A stretch of DNA of 64,000 bases from Isochrysis galbana (GCA_018136815.1 CM030939.1:2907419-2971418), one strand, 5' to 3'; positions 10,074-20,948 are shown, counted from the stretch's first letter. The notes: a model not told the origin generated them from the letters alone. Numbers and translations are program-made.

Positions 10074-11825
10074 ATGGCGCTCCCCCCGTCCGCGGCATGC
10101 ACGCTCGAGTGGCACCCATACGAGGTGGACCGCACGATGGGCCTCAATCACCAGCTCGCCTCGCTCAGCTGCCTGCTTGCTGAGGCCTTCTTCCTTGGGC
10201 GCACCGCTGTGCTGCCCGACAAGATCTGCCTCTTCGGGCTGCACACCGAACGGTGGCCTGGTGAGAGGACGTGTGAAGCTGCGGGCGCGCGCACAAACAC
10301 GCATACGTCCCCCTCCCACCCCCACCCCAACACACACACACACGCGCATGCGCACACACGAGCGCACACGCACCTGCTCATGCATGTGCACACATGTGCA
10401 GGCACATGCACACACAGAGTGGGGGGAGAAGGGGGGGTGCATAGAGCAAGCGATACGTGGACTGAGGTAGGGGCTTGACCTTCTGCCGTAGTACGCGCTT
10501 GACCTTGCTGCCTGCTTCCGTGGTCGCCCACATGCATGGCCATTGGCATGCACCTGTAGAGCTTGAATGCACAGCTGCTCCCCCCTCATTCCACCTCTTT
10601 TGCAGGTACCCATGCCGCAGGTGAACAGTGCGTTGGTATTGACCACTTTTTCGATCTCGACTTGCTCAATGAAGTGGTTCCCATCCACATCCACACGCGC
10701 AAGCACACGCGGCTTGACGATCATAAACTGCGGCCGGGTGTAACAGTGGTGCGAGGGTACAACTCGAGCGTGTTGAGGCAGAAATACCCTTGCTCGATTG
10801 CGCCGGCGTTGCGACGGCATGTGGAGACATTCTGGTTCTCGCAGTGTGGGCGAACGGTCCAATTCAGGCCGCTGCTCGCCCACGTTCAGCGTCTACTCGG
10901 TGCCCCGCCCGGCGCACCAACCCCTAATAATGTCTTCTTGCGCTCGGGCCTCTTCTACTCGCAGCCCATCAAGGCGGCGGTGCGTGCTATCCGCGCGGCC
11001 ATTGGCGGTGAATACTACTCTGTGCATGTGCGGCGGTCTGACAAGCTGCAGTCTTGCTCGCCGAAGGACTGCTTGGAGCGGGACAGGTTGACGCGGCCCC
11101 CGGCGTTGGCAAAAGCCTTGGGGATGTGGTTTCCGGATGGAAGCCGTGTGTACATTGGGTCAACTGAGAGGCCCGAATTTTTCACGCCACTCAGACAGAG
11201 GTGTGCAGCCACCTCGCTCACTCACGCCGCGATGTCGCTTGTTGCGGCGCCTAGTATTTCGAGGCGCTGCATTCCGCCATCATCGTTGCAAGGTGCCGAG
11301 GTGTATGTTGAACTGATCGCGCTTGATTGCCGCCACTTTGAATAGCTAGTCTCTTGTACGCACCCAACCCGACCTCGGTTGCCACCCAGGTATCGCCTCT
11401 TCTTCGCAGAGGATTTTTCAGAGGAGCTGGCCAGCATCAGCAACAACTACATGCTGTATGCAGTCGAGACGCTCGTCTTCTTTGGCTCCTCCGGCACAGT
11501 GGAAACTCTCGGGTATACCTCCAAATGGGTTGAGGACGCTTGCTTTCCAGCGTCGAGGTTGCGTGGCCAGCTTGGCCATAGCAATGGTGCTCAGGCAAGC
11601 GGCATGGGTCGCCATCGGCGTGCATGCTCCTCTTTGAACAGCTCCAACCTTTTTCATAGGGCCCGGCGACATGGGGTTGCGGTACAGTGCGTGGATGAGA
11701 CTGCCATTATTGCAAACGGTGTCACATATGGGCGTGCCTGCATTGACAATCCACCCTGTGGTCGGAGAATGTTCCTAGTGCCGAAACCCGAACCGTGTGA
11801 GAGGAGTATGGCTGTGAAGCCATAG
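10074..11825 (+). CDS. O-fucosyltransferase-like protein
   Basis: Three exons, 10074-10260, 10616-11201 and 11390-11825, give 402 residues with matching phases and GT-AG borders (GTGAGA, GTGTGC donors; TTTTGCAG, CACCCAG acceptors). Exon 1 has LNHQLASLSCLLAEAFFLGR, like the GGLNQQR-type start of GDP-fucose protein O-fucosyltransferases. Exon 2 has VHVRRSDK, the family's donor-binding His-x-Arg region, and YIGSTERPEFFTPL. Exon 3 has NNYMLYAVETLVF, corresponding to the C-terminal motif near the active site. The family transfers fucose from GDP-fucose in the ER/Golgi. No obvious signal peptide precedes residue 1, so the true start could be further upstream or the protein may lack its anchor. Exon 3 ends with a Cys-rich tail I cannot assign. 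Confidence 0.75.
10318..10425 (+). repeat. CA/TG-rich microsatellite in intron 1
   Basis: Interrupted CACACA, CGCA and TGCACA runs inside the first intron of the fucosyltransferase-like gene, which explains its greater length (355 bases) compared with intron 2. Confidence 0.85.
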
Positions 11826-11935
11826 CCCTTTGGATCAAAGGCCGGGAGCGGGGCCCTGGATGCCATTACACCCCATATGCACTGGGTAAACCGTAAGAAT
11901 AAGAAAAAGACTTCTTCTTCTTAATATTCTCGCCA

Positions 11936-12100
11936 CGCAACTAAATTTGTACTTAGATCTAGTTCGCCCATGGGGGGGCACAAGCCCCCCCTCTCCCCAC
12001 TCCTCCCCTGCCATCCTGCCATGGGGGAGGAACCACCCACCCTCTTGGCATGCCTGATGGCTTGCCAGGAGCACACTCAACTATCGTTACAACGGTAGGG
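11936..12100 (+). repeat. Dispersed repeat with palindromic head, copy 1
   Basis: Begins GCAACTAAATTTGTACTTAG, then CATGGGGGGGCACAAG and a C-rich block. Related heads occur at 25187, 50887 and 60188 in the same orientation and at about 13405 and 39225 reversed. The 25187 copy matches for more than 120 bases. The rest of 11826-12440 holds no gene that I can see; an AATATTCTCGCC motif at 11919 is the reverse complement of the LINE 3' end found elsewhere. Confidence 0.7.
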
Positions 12101-12443
12101 TCGCTATCGCGGTGGTGCCCATGAGGCAACCACGCGGCCTTGGGCGAGGCGGCCAGGCAGAGCGCCATCGCCGATCCCATCGCCAATCGTATATCGCCGG
12201 ATAAGATTCTAACTACATTCACGCGCACGCACATTCACACAAACGCACGTGAAACTAATACTAATAGTAACAAAGTAAGAGCGCGCGGGGAAATTTCTGT
12301 GCCGCAAGAATGCCCCGCGCGGACTCGAAACTCGAAACGCTGCCACGCAAGTGATTTTGGCGCGAGGCATCTCTTGTGGCGCGAGACGCGGCGGAGGCGC
12401 GAGGCGCGCAGCGTAGTGCAAAGCAAGCCGACAACTGGTGACG

Positions 12444-12450
12444 TATAAAA
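12444..12450 (+). promoter_or_regulatory. TATA box candidate
   Basis: TATAAAA, preceded by GACG, lies 123 bases upstream of the ATG of the small ORF at 12573. Confidence 0.45.
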
Positions 12451-12572
12451 GAACGCTTTTTAAGTGAATATTTCTGACGATCAATCAAGCGATCAACCCG
12501 GTGTCGTGCTCGCTCTCCGCTCTCTCCCTCCTCACTCCCCGCCCTCCCCCTCTTTCTCTACTCACGAACCAC

Positions 12573-12833
12573 ATGGCCATGAACGGCAAGTGCACCGAGC
12601 ACAACGACAACGATCCCATCGCCATCGCGCGCTTCGACGCAAGCAACGAGTGCGAGTCCTCAGTGCCGCCTCAGTCAGAGCTCGACGACTACGCCGACGA
12701 CTACGCCGACGACTTCAAGGTGGGCGACAAGATCGTGCACACACACTTGGGCTCAGGCGTCATCATCGCCCTCGGCGCCGGCACCCTTTTCGGCGAGCTT
12801 TACGCATGCATTGATGGCACACTCTGCCCCTAG
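12573..12833 (+). CDS. Small acidic hypothetical protein
   Basis: Eighty-six residues starting MAMNGKCTEHNDND. The middle is acidic with a repeated DDYADDYADD. The end, KVGDKIVHTHLGSGVIIAL, resembles short beta-barrel (CarD/Tudor-like) segments of the form GD-x-V-x-H-x2-x-G-x-G. A TATA-like box lies upstream and the ATG context (ACCACATGG) is reasonable. An in-frame ATG at 12501 would add 24 low-complexity residues. I know no family for it; it may be a fragment of a larger gene or of a mobile element. Confidence 0.4.
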   Translation: MAMNGKCTEHNDNDPIAIARFDASNECESSVPPQSELDDYADDYADDFKVGDKIVHTHLGSGVIIALGAGTLFGELYACIDGTLCP

Positions 12834-13917
12834 ACCCTCTCCTAGGTTATTGATTGGTATTTTGTATTTTGTGTTTGCAAGTTTTTTTATCAACATATCT
12901 ACATATTTGCCGCATATTTGGGCACCTATTTGGATGCCTTGCTACAGATCTCTACATATACATATTTTCTACATATAAATGCTACATATTTGGGTTGGCC
13001 AAACTACATATTCTGGCCTGGGCCTATCCTTCCTCATTGCCCTCAAGCCCTATGGGCCATCCCAATTCGTCATCCCCAGGGTGGGAGAGGCCTTTGCCAT
13101 AAATAAGGCATTCCTGATGGGGGGGTGTCTCTGCTGGTCTGGTGTTGGTGTGATGCTTGTCACAGCCTGTGGCCCACCATGGGGTGGGCCAGCATGGCTG
13201 CCTTTCTTGGTGTGGCCGGGGCCACGGGCCGTGCGGCGCGACCGGGGTCGCGGGGTCGCGCTCACCTGCTCGGCCTCTGCGGGCGGAGGCGGCCGCTTCG
13301 CCTGCGACAGCTCCATGGGTTCTAGGGGGGGGGGCCGCGGTGGGGGGCCCGAAGGAGAGGTGGGGGGCGGCGCGCTCCATGGCGACCAACTATAAAGTTA
13401 GTTGCGGGGCAAAAAATAAAAGTCTCTCGGGGTCCCATGGCATGGGAGCATGGGAGGGGGGGGAGCGGGAAAAAATCCAACCTGAGGTTTAAGTTTCAGT
13501 CTCTTGCCAAAGCCACCAGTAGGTCGCAAAGGCCACCACCACTCCGCTAGACATGCCCAAAGGCGGAGGATCGTTTGGCCTGAATATCTTCAGAGGCTTT
13601 CTTAAGCTTTAATTTAACTTAGTTGAGTAGCAGAAAAATTAGTAAGTTTTAGGTACAACGGGCGAGCAGTGGCAGTGGGGTGAGGAGCAGTAGGTTTAGG
13701 TGAGGAGAGCATAGAGGGTATAGCTCCTCATCCAACAACGTTTTTCATTAGGTAGCCTAAAATGCTAAATTAAAGGCTCTAGAGCCATCCAAGGCAATGT
13801 TAGGCAGGATATGGACACTCTCCACGCCGAGGTGCCATTTTTTTTCAAGTTATGAAACCCCACGCCCGTTTCTTGAAAGCACGAACACGAACACGCACCA
13901 GACGCAATGCTTCTCTC
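12834..13917. other. Gene-free stretch with repeats
   Basis: 12880-12990 is AT-rich with several ACATATT motifs. 13340-13405 contains GGGCCCGAAGGAGA followed by a reversed palindromic head (AACTATAAAGTTAGTTG); a related block is at 39165-39225. 13500-13800 is unique and lower in GC, with no ORF that looks coding. Confidence 0.5.
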
Positions 13918-14274
13918 TCAGCACAGGCGCAGCGCCTGGCGTATCTTCCCCTCTGTGGCCTTGGGAAACTTGCACGAGTGAACCGCGAGACGAGCGCTCT
14001 CGCCCGTCGCACGGCAAAGCTCCACCGCCTTGCGGACGTCTTCGAGGACGGCGAGCCGCTCCTTTGCCTGGACGTCGCGCGCCGACTTCGAGTATCCACC
14101 TGGGCGCCCCTTGGTGGCCGTTGCAGGCCCTGGGGAGGCCCCAGGCGCCATCGGCGCGTGCGCGTGCTGGCTGCGAAGCGCCGCTACCTGTGAAGCGATA
14201 GCCTCTAGAGCATAGTTATAAGTGTAGGGTGCATGGAAGCTTTCACCGAATCTTTCGCAGGCGAATCCTTTCAC
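13918..14274 (-). CDS. Hypothetical protein
   Basis: A 118-residue ORF 26 bases downstream of the TIR-like/TPR gene on the same strand. It starts MKGFACERFGESFHAPYTYN, has a Pro/Gly/Ala-rich middle and a charged helical end (DVQAKERLAVLEDVRKAVEL). It could be a small gene or a downstream exon. No family recognised. Confidence 0.3.
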   Translation of the reverse strand: MKGFACERFGESFHAPYTYNYALEAIASQVAALRSQHAHAPMAPGASPGPATATKGRPGGYSKSARDVQAKERLAVLEDVRKAVELCRATGESARLAVHSCKFPKATEGKIRQALRLC

Positions 14275-14300
14275 TTTCCCTCTCGCTCTCTCTTATCCTG

Positions 14301-16730
14301 TCATGAAAATGGCTCCTCCTCTACCTCAACGAGTCTCTGACCCCGAGCCTTGAGCATCGCCGTAAAATGATCCATCGCAGCCAACGTGCTTGGATGCCGT
14401 GCTCCCAGCACCTCTTGCATCGCCCCAATCGCCTCATGTAGGACCGGCTCAGCCTCGTCAAGCTTGCCCTGCGCCTGAAGCACCGACGTTACTTGCGCCA
14501 TGGACATGAGCGTCTGCCGGTCCCGTTCCCCTAGCACCTCACGCCTAGCTGCGAGGGCTTCGCGGTAGAGCAGTTCAGCCTCTTCTAGCCGGCTTTCCGC
14601 TTCCAATACAGATGCCAAATTGGTTGTCGACGACAATGTGTGCGGGTGTCTCGCTCCCAACACCTCGCGCCTCCCTTCAAGGGACTCACGGTAAAGCTCC
14701 TCCGCCTCGCCAAGCTTACCCTGAACCCGAAGCAACATCGCCAAGCTGTTCATCGACGCCAACGCGTGCGGGTGGCGCGCTCCCAATACCTCGCGTTGTG
14801 CCTCTACAGCTTCACGGAGGAGCTCCTCCGCCTCATCTTGCTTGCCCTCTAAGTGTAGAAGCGACGCCAGCGTACTCATTGCCGTGAGTGTCTGCGGGTG
14901 CCGCCTTCCAAAAAGCCCGCACTTCACAGTGTAGACCTCTCGGTAGAGATCCTCCGCTGCCTCAAGTCGGTTCTGCGCCTTCAACAACCCTGCCAGATTG
15001 TTGATCGAGATGAGCGTGTTGCGGTGCCGCACTCCTAGAATCAAGCGCTGCGCCTTGATGGCCTCGTGGTATAGATCCTCCGCCTGACATAGCTTGCCTT
15101 GAGCCGTGAGCAGCGCCGCTAAGTTGTTCATCGAGGTGAGAGTGTCCGGGTGGCGTACCCCCAGAATGTCACGCTTTGCCTCGAGGGTCTCACGCTGGAG
15201 CTCCTCGGCATCATCTAGCTTGCCCCGGTCCTGAAGAAGTGACGCCAAATTGTTCATCGAGACAAGGGTGGTAGGGTGCCGTACTCCCAACATCTCACGC
15301 TCTATCGTGACATTTGCCTGGTAGAGCGACTCAGCCTCGTCCAAATTGCCCCGCTCCCTCAGAACCATTGCTAGGCACCCAGTGGCCGCCAATGTCCTTT
15401 GGTTTCGGGCTCCAAACTCCCTTCGCCTTGCGGCGACACACTCACGCCACAGCGCCTCGGACTCGACGAGTTGTCCTTGCTGCTTAAGGAGCCTAGCCAA
15501 GAAGAACAAAGTTCTCGAGGTGCCCCTTTGCTGTTCAGGAAGCTTGATCAAAGCCTTCTTTCCTGCTTTCACAAGCCAGCCCCGCATCAAGTGGAGCACT
15601 TGGTCGTTGAGCTTGCTGAGACCCACCGTCGACTCGGCCACCTCGAGGATCTTCTTCTTGTCCGACTCGAGGCACGCCTGTGCGTGGCGGATATCGATAT
15701 GCGAGAGCGAACTTGCGGTTGTCTCGAAGTCCTCTCGCAGTGCCTGCTCGAATCTGGCTGAATCGGCGCTTCCCAGGGCGACGTTGAGCGTAGCGCCCGT
15801 TTGCGCTACACATGCCAACTCCCAGAGGCACCATGTGCGCGAGAGCGGAGTAAGCACGTCCCAAGACGAGAGCACCAGGCAAGAGTTCCCGATGCTGCCT
15901 ATCGCCTCCCGCAAGATCTCGGTCCACCAGATCGCCGGCTTGGGCTTGTCTGCACTCTTGTACTGATTCATGACGAACACGTCAAGCCACACAAACACAC
16001 CTTCCGACTCGGGCAAAGAGAGAATGTGCGCTTCCAATGCGTTGATGAGTCGCAGAAAGTTGTGCTGCCGCGCGTGGCTGACGAAGAGAGTGGCCTTGCC
16101 GGTGAACGGCTTCTGGGAACACATGCTCTTCCTTTCCACGCGCTGCACCAGCTCCGCCAATGACGATTGTGCAGAAGCACAGAGCGGCTTGATGATGAGA
16201 TCACACACTTCATTAGTCGACTTGTCCCGCAGATAATCCTTGTGCTCCACACAAAATTCACGCAAGAAGGCCAGCGAGACGCCAATCTCGGGGAAGGCGG
16301 GTAGCAGCGTCGCACTGCTCGCAGGCGCCCACAGCCTTCTGCGATCCTCACCTTCTAGCTCCAGCTCCAGCTCATTTGTCGTTCCGAGGGAGAGCACCTT
16401 GGCGCCCTTACCGTCGATCGCAGGCTGGCCGGGCACGCCGCTCAGCTGGACCAGGTCACCCACGGCGGTCGGCCTGGTTGGCGCTGGTGGGAGCGGCGTC
16501 ACCTCCTTCAACTGCTCCCAGACTCTGTTTCGAGAGCCCTTGCTGAGTGCCTCCCACCAAGCCTCGTGAGAGGCCAGCTGCTCGGTGGTCTCGCTTCTGA
16601 TCGGCTCGAGCAGCTTGCCTGGCGGCAGGTGGACGGCAGCTGACGGAGCGTGCTCACGGTGCGGCGCGGTGCGCACCGCGCATTCGTCGGTGTGCTCCGG
16701 CTCGGCGGGCTGGCTGCACGTGCCGCCCAT
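14301..16730 (-). CDS. TIR-like domain and TPR repeat protein with N-myristoylation signal
   Basis: Single exon, 809 residues from the ATG at 16730; the frame is open further upstream but only through low-complexity purine repeats. The start MGGTCSQPAE fits an N-myristoylation site (Gly2, Ser6) with an adjacent Cys for palmitoylation, suggesting membrane attachment. Residues about 90-140 hold a small barrel-like segment (GDLVQLSGVPGQPAIDGKGA). Residues about 210-320 form a TIR-like domain: ATLFVSHARQHNFLRLINAL, VFVWLDVFVMNQ and SRTWCLWELACV, the last resembling the S-x-WC-x2-EL block that holds the catalytic Glu of TIR NADases. From about residue 430 to the end are eight or more kinesin-light-chain-type TPRs of 42 residues, each with LGxRHPxTLxSMNNLAxLL. 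Proteins of this make-up occur in many algae; function unknown. Confidence 0.8.
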   Translation of the reverse strand: MGGTCSQPAEPEHTDECAVRTAPHREHAPSAAVHLPPGKLLEPIRSETTEQLASHEAWWEALSKGSRNRVWEQLKEVTPLPPAPTRPTAVGDLVQLSGVPGQPAIDGKGAKVLSLGTTNELELELEGEDRRRLWAPASSATLLPAFPEIGVSLAFLREFCVEHKDYLRDKSTNEVCDLIIKPLCASAQSSLAELVQRVERKSMCSQKPFTGKATLFVSHARQHNFLRLINALEAHILSLPESEGVFVWLDVFVMNQYKSADKPKPAIWWTEILREAIGSIGNSCLVLSSWDVLTPLSRTWCLWELACVAQTGATLNVALGSADSARFEQALREDFETTASSLSHIDIRHAQACLESDKKKILEVAESTVGLSKLNDQVLHLMRGWLVKAGKKALIKLPEQQRGTSRTLFFLARLLKQQGQLVESEALWRECVAARRREFGARNQRTLAATGCLAMVLRERGNLDEAESLYQANVTIEREMLGVRHPTTLVSMNNLASLLQDRGKLDDAEELQRETLEAKRDILGVRHPDTLTSMNNLAALLTAQGKLCQAEDLYHEAIKAQRLILGVRHRNTLISINNLAGLLKAQNRLEAAEDLYREVYTVKCGLFGRRHPQTLTAMSTLASLLHLEGKQDEAEELLREAVEAQREVLGARHPHALASMNSLAMLLRVQGKLGEAEELYRESLEGRREVLGARHPHTLSSTTNLASVLEAESRLEEAELLYREALAARREVLGERDRQTLMSMAQVTSVLQAQGKLDEAEPVLHEAIGAMQEVLGARHPSTLAAMDHFTAMLKARGQRLVEVEEEPFS

Positions 16731-16738
16731 CGTTGCGA

Positions 16739-17465
16739 CGAGAGAGCGAAGGAGGGGAGAATAGAGAGAGGGATTGATGAGGAAGGGCGAGGGGGAGAGA
16801 GAGAGAGAGAGGGAAAGCGAGGGAGGGAGACAGAGGCGGAGGGGGGAGAGAGGGGAGAGAGTAGAGAGAGAGGGAGAGAAGGAAGGTAAAGAGAGAGGGG
16901 GACGGAGGGAGAGAGAGAGAAGGGTGTTGCGCCCCTCTCCCCCTCTCTTCCCTTCCCCCCCCCTTTCTCTCTCTCTTCCCTTCCCCCCCTTTCCCTTTCT
17001 CTTCCCTTCCCCCCTTTCCCTCTCTCTTCTTCCCTTCCCCCCCTTTCCCCTCCCCACTTCGGCTCGCCCCGAGAACGCCGACAAGTCTGAACGAGGCGAG
17101 AGGGGCCGCGCGGGGGGCGGGCGGGGGGGGGGGCGGGGGAGAGGGAAGAAGACTTGGGGGAGGAGAGAGATCCCGAGTCCCGGGGAGAGAGAGCCCGCGC
17201 ACGAGGGGAGAGAGAGGGGGAAACGGGGGGGAGGGAGGGAGGGATTGATTGAGGAAGGGGATGGGAGAGAGGGGAGAGAGATCGGGATGGGAGAGAGAGA
17301 GAGAGGGAGAGAGGGAGAGAGGGGGGGGAGAGAGAGAGAGAGAGAGAGAGACGTTTGTTCCCCGATGATGCCCCCTCCCCCTCTCTCGGACGGGGGGCAC
17401 GAGGATAATCTGAGGATCTGCGGCGAAACGGCCTCGTCGCGCTGCTCGGCTCTCCCTCTCTCTCT

Positions 17466-17526
<61 letters not shown>

Positions 17527-17545
17527 CCGATGGTCTCTCCGGAAG
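16739..17545. repeat. Polypurine/polypyrimidine low-complexity tract
   Basis: Long AGAG, GGGGA and CTCT runs with G and C homopolymers, including a perfect CT run at about 17464-17522. It is the region upstream of the TIR-like/TPR gene. All ORFs here (poly Arg/Glu or Ser/Leu) are artefacts of the repeat. 17600-18120 is unique and gene-free. Confidence 0.9.
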
Positions 17546-18120
17546 GATGGCGCGTAGTTTGTGACCCTCTCCTCCCAACCGCGCCGCCCGTCCTATGGCC
17601 TGTGTGGTAAGGCGGTCAAGCAGCGGCTTCTCACGTGAATTTTACGGCCAACTTTTCGACGTAAGAGGTGGCTCTTTCCGACCCGCCACGAGACAACTCT
17701 TGTTTTTTGCCAAAATTTTACGAGGAGAGCTATCTCGAGGGAGTGGCCTTCCGGTGCCTCTCTTCTCTCTTCTCTTCTCCTCGCTTCCCTCTCGTCTAGA
17801 GGAAGAGAGCGCGGCCGGCAGCGATGGGCCACACCACAGGGGCACCAACATCACGAAAACATCAATAAACCAACGCGATGAAGATGATATGTGCTGACAA
17901 AGGGTTTTTAAGCAGATTTTCTTCGTACTATGATATATGATAGCGAACTTTTGCGTAACTGAACGACGACGGAGCAGCGAGGAGGCGTGACCGAAGAAAA
18001 GGAGAGAGAGAGAGAACAAAATAGCCCTCCTCCAGCGCTCTCTCCAGCCCTTTCGCCGCGCCCCGCACCAGCCCGCTCAAGCTACAACACACACTATAAC
18101 AAGAAGCACGCTACAGCCAT

Positions 18121-18590
18121 GTCCACCCCGATCACCGAATGCACCGCCCTCGCCGTCGCAACCCCGCTCAACGCGGAGCCCACTCTCGAAGCCCTCGCCG
18201 ACGCCACTTGGGGCGACCGCAACCTCTACGGCATCCTGCTCACATTCGGCGGCGGCGCCATTCTTCATCAAACCAAGAAACTGGCGCTCATCGTCGATTC
18301 CTCCATGGAGGCCGAAGGCCGAAGGCGTCGCCTCCACAGCCGGCGAGTGCGTCTCCTACTCCTACGCCCGCGAGATCCTTCGAGCTTCGATCCCTCGGCG
18401 TCCCAATCGACGCCCCCACCCTCGTCGGTACCGACAACCTGGCCAACATGCGGGTGGGCTCTCTCCGCTCCGCACCAACCCGCGCCCGCCACTTCATGCG
18501 ACGCTATCACGCCCTCCTCCAGCGTGTGGTCGCCGGCGAAGTCGCCCTCCGCCACGTGAACACCGAGAACGAGAACATACCCGGGGCCAC
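18121..18590 (+). pseudogene. Ty1/copia-type RNase H relic
   Basis: Starting at ATG 18121, TLEALADATWGDRNLYGILL and LTFGGGAILHQTKKLALIVD correspond to the DADW...GGGxISWxSKKQ block of copia RNase H, followed by DSSMEAE. About 18310 the frame shifts (VASTAGECVSYSYAREIL) and shifts again near 18385 to LVGTDNLANMRVGSLRSAPT and VALRHVNTENENI, the C-terminal copia blocks. Two frameshifts make it non-functional as read. It is joined in frame to the LINE segment that follows. Confidence 0.6.
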
Positions 18591-20493
18591 CAAGGCCTTC
18601 TGGAGGCGCCTCGCCGACAAAATAGACAAGAAGATCACGGCCCTCGAGCCCATAATTGCAAACCTCTCCATACACGGAAGAACGATGGTAGCGAACTTCT
18701 TAGTACTGTCCGTCCCAAGGTATTGGGTACAAACGCTGGCAGCACCACAATCGTTCCACAGGGCGCTCAAAAACTCGGTAGCGAGGGTGCTATGGACAAA
18801 CCCCCGCACGGGACGTAAGCTGCAATGGATTAAACACCCGGAAATCCCGCTCAAAGGCGACACGGAAAAAGGGCCGCACTTAGGCCTAGGTCTCCTCGAC
18901 TGGAACAACCATTTTAAAGCACTACAAGCAAAGTGGATACTGAATTACCTAGACGCGAGGCAAGCCCAATGGAAGCAAATCCTGGACGCGTGGTTCTGCC
19001 GCACAAGCCTAGGTAGGGCGGCAGTAATAGCCGACGTACCCGCGCACAAACTAACGGACGGGATAAAAGGAAGGAGCAAGCTCCCTGCATTCTGGAAGCA
19101 AGCCATAGCAAATGTGAGAATGCTACAAATACAACCGCTAAAGATGAGTAGGGACGGAGCGCTCTCCCAGCCCATATGGTACAACCCGCACTATAGCGGG
19201 CCGAACATGCACCCGAGATGGATAGAAATGTGGAACAAACTAGAATGTATCACCGTACACAACGTGTTTAAAGACCGTGCATGCACGGATGCGTACACCG
19301 CAGAGGAATGCGAGCAATACCTAAAAAACAACGATACATACATACAATACAAGGGAGAGCACATCCCCCGCGATAAATTTTTGGACACATGGGCAAACAT
19401 AGTGAAACACGCGCAAGACCTAATAAGGGCAGCGGACCAGGAAACCGCTGCCGCCCAAACACGAGACCCCACGACCAACACGCCATTGAACACGGAAATC
19501 CCACCCCCCGTGATTCATATAAGCCAAGAAGGAGAATTCTTCGCAAAGGAGGGGGGCAAATGGTACGAAGTCGAACTCTCATACTTGGGCACGCCCATCC
19601 TCGGCGACCACGCGATAGCGGCACCCACCGATCAAGACCCGACTCCCCCCGCAAAATGGGGCGAAGGCTTCAAATCAAACAAAAGGACAGAATACCCGCT
19701 GCCGGACGAATACACCCTAGACGGTCAAACAACGCTCGACGCGACTGAAGTCGCACACCTAACGAGAGCCCTACAAACGGCCTGCCATAAACGCCGGCGA
19801 CTCACGGGCCCCGACAACTGGGCAACGAGACTACCAATAACGGACGAGGTATGGGCGCATCTAGCCCAGATTTACACCTCGCCGAGGGACACTTACCTGC
19901 ACTTCAAACACATTACACATAGGAGAATGGCCACAGCCAATAGATTCGCGCACCGAGACAAGGCGTGCCGTTTCTGTATGGCCACTGACGAATCCTCCAC
20001 GCACCTGGGGGAATGCCCGCGGCTAACAAGCATCTTCGACGCCCTGGACACACTAGCCCGACGCCCGAGCACACCGGATAAACCACGCGAACAAAACATT
20101 ATAGATAGGCTCTTCGTACACCCGAACGGCCCTTGCCCAAAGGTGCTAGCAACGCTATACATGCTCGCATGGAGGTACATCATAACAGACTTCTACAGGA
20201 TATACTATGACGACGCCACGTTCTCAGAGGAATCGGTGCTAATACGCACACTGGAAAGATTCACGAAACTGAGCAGGGCGCTATTATTCGCCAACTCAAC
20301 AGACTCCGCGCGAACCGCCCAGGCGGGCATGGGGAGACAACCCAAGAAGAGGATAGACTTGGCCGACATCCGGCCGCTCTACGAACTAGGCGAAAAAAAC
20401 AAAATGACCCCCAGCGCGGAGCTCGTATCCCTAGCTGGTAAGCTAGGGATAGAGCACCTAGTTGAGACGGAAACAGCGAAGCACAGGAAATAG
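18590..20493 (+). pseudogene. LINE (non-LTR) reverse transcriptase, C-terminal part
   Basis: The frame runs without stop to 20493. WRRLADKIDKKITALEPIIA and NLSIHGRTMVANFLVLSVPR match the region after the RT palm/thumb of LINE elements. HPEIPLKGDTEKGPHLGLGL corresponds to the PKxxGGLGL block. Near the end, HFKHITHRRMATANRF followed by CRFCMATDESSTHLGEC is an RT-type zinc finger (C-x2-C-x7-H-x4-C). The catalytic palm (YADD) and endonuclease are absent, so the copy is 5'-truncated. Shorter relatives are at 32333-33388 and 53104-53505. Confidence 0.75.
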
Positions 20494-20780
20494 AGGCGCC
20501 TAACACGCCGGTACATCACCCTTGGGGCAACCATGTTAAGAGACACCTACTCTATCCTACCAACGCAAATCCAAAAGGCCTGCCCGGACCCCACACCCAA
20601 AACCGGGCCCTAGGTAGTGTACCAGGGCCGCACCCCCGACACCAAAGACAAAGGAACGAGGGGGGGAAGGCAAGGGGGCGGGGAAAAGGGAGATAAGGGC
20701 GATGGCTGATGTACAGTAGCAATAGTAGGCGCTGTCCGGCGATAGGTGTGTAGCCCTGAACCTTCAGATCTTTTTTTTTC
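20494..20780 (+). repeat. LINE 3' untranslated region and tail
   Basis: Follows the LINE stop codon and ends CCTTCAGATCTTTTTTTTTC. The region after the 53505 stop has the same plan: GTAGTG plus GGxCGCxCCCC blocks, a G run, then CTTCAAGAATATTTTTTTT. The T-run tail marks the 3' end of the insertion. Confidence 0.6.
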
Positions 20781-20782
20781 GG

Positions 20783-20948
20783 GGGTGACTACGGGCATGG
20801 TGATCGACGCACGACGTACGACGCACGGAGGGCGCGGAAGTGTGGAAGGAGGCTTGTGGGAGGTGGTGGCAGGCGACTGGGGGTGGCTCAGGCGCGTGCT
20901 TGACTTGTATTGACTCGTTGACTCGGGGTATAGACTCGGGAACTCGGG
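20783..20948 (-). repeat. Fragment of the retroelement gag start
   Basis: Nearly identical to 7798-7960: the first dozen gag codons plus 125 bases upstream. It begins immediately after the LINE T-tail and stops abruptly at GACTCGGGAACTCGGG, where an unrelated repeat begins. Confidence 0.8.

Noticed and set aside
16508-17610. Long Arg/Glu/Gly or Ser/Leu/Pro ORFs on both strands
   Set aside because: Produced by GAGA/CTCT repeats with no stops; no domain or normal amino-acid use.
17604-17622. Possible TIR of the GGGCGGTCAAACAG family (AAGGCGGTCAAGCAGCGG)
   Set aside because: Three mismatches in the core and no partner end or shared internal sequence.
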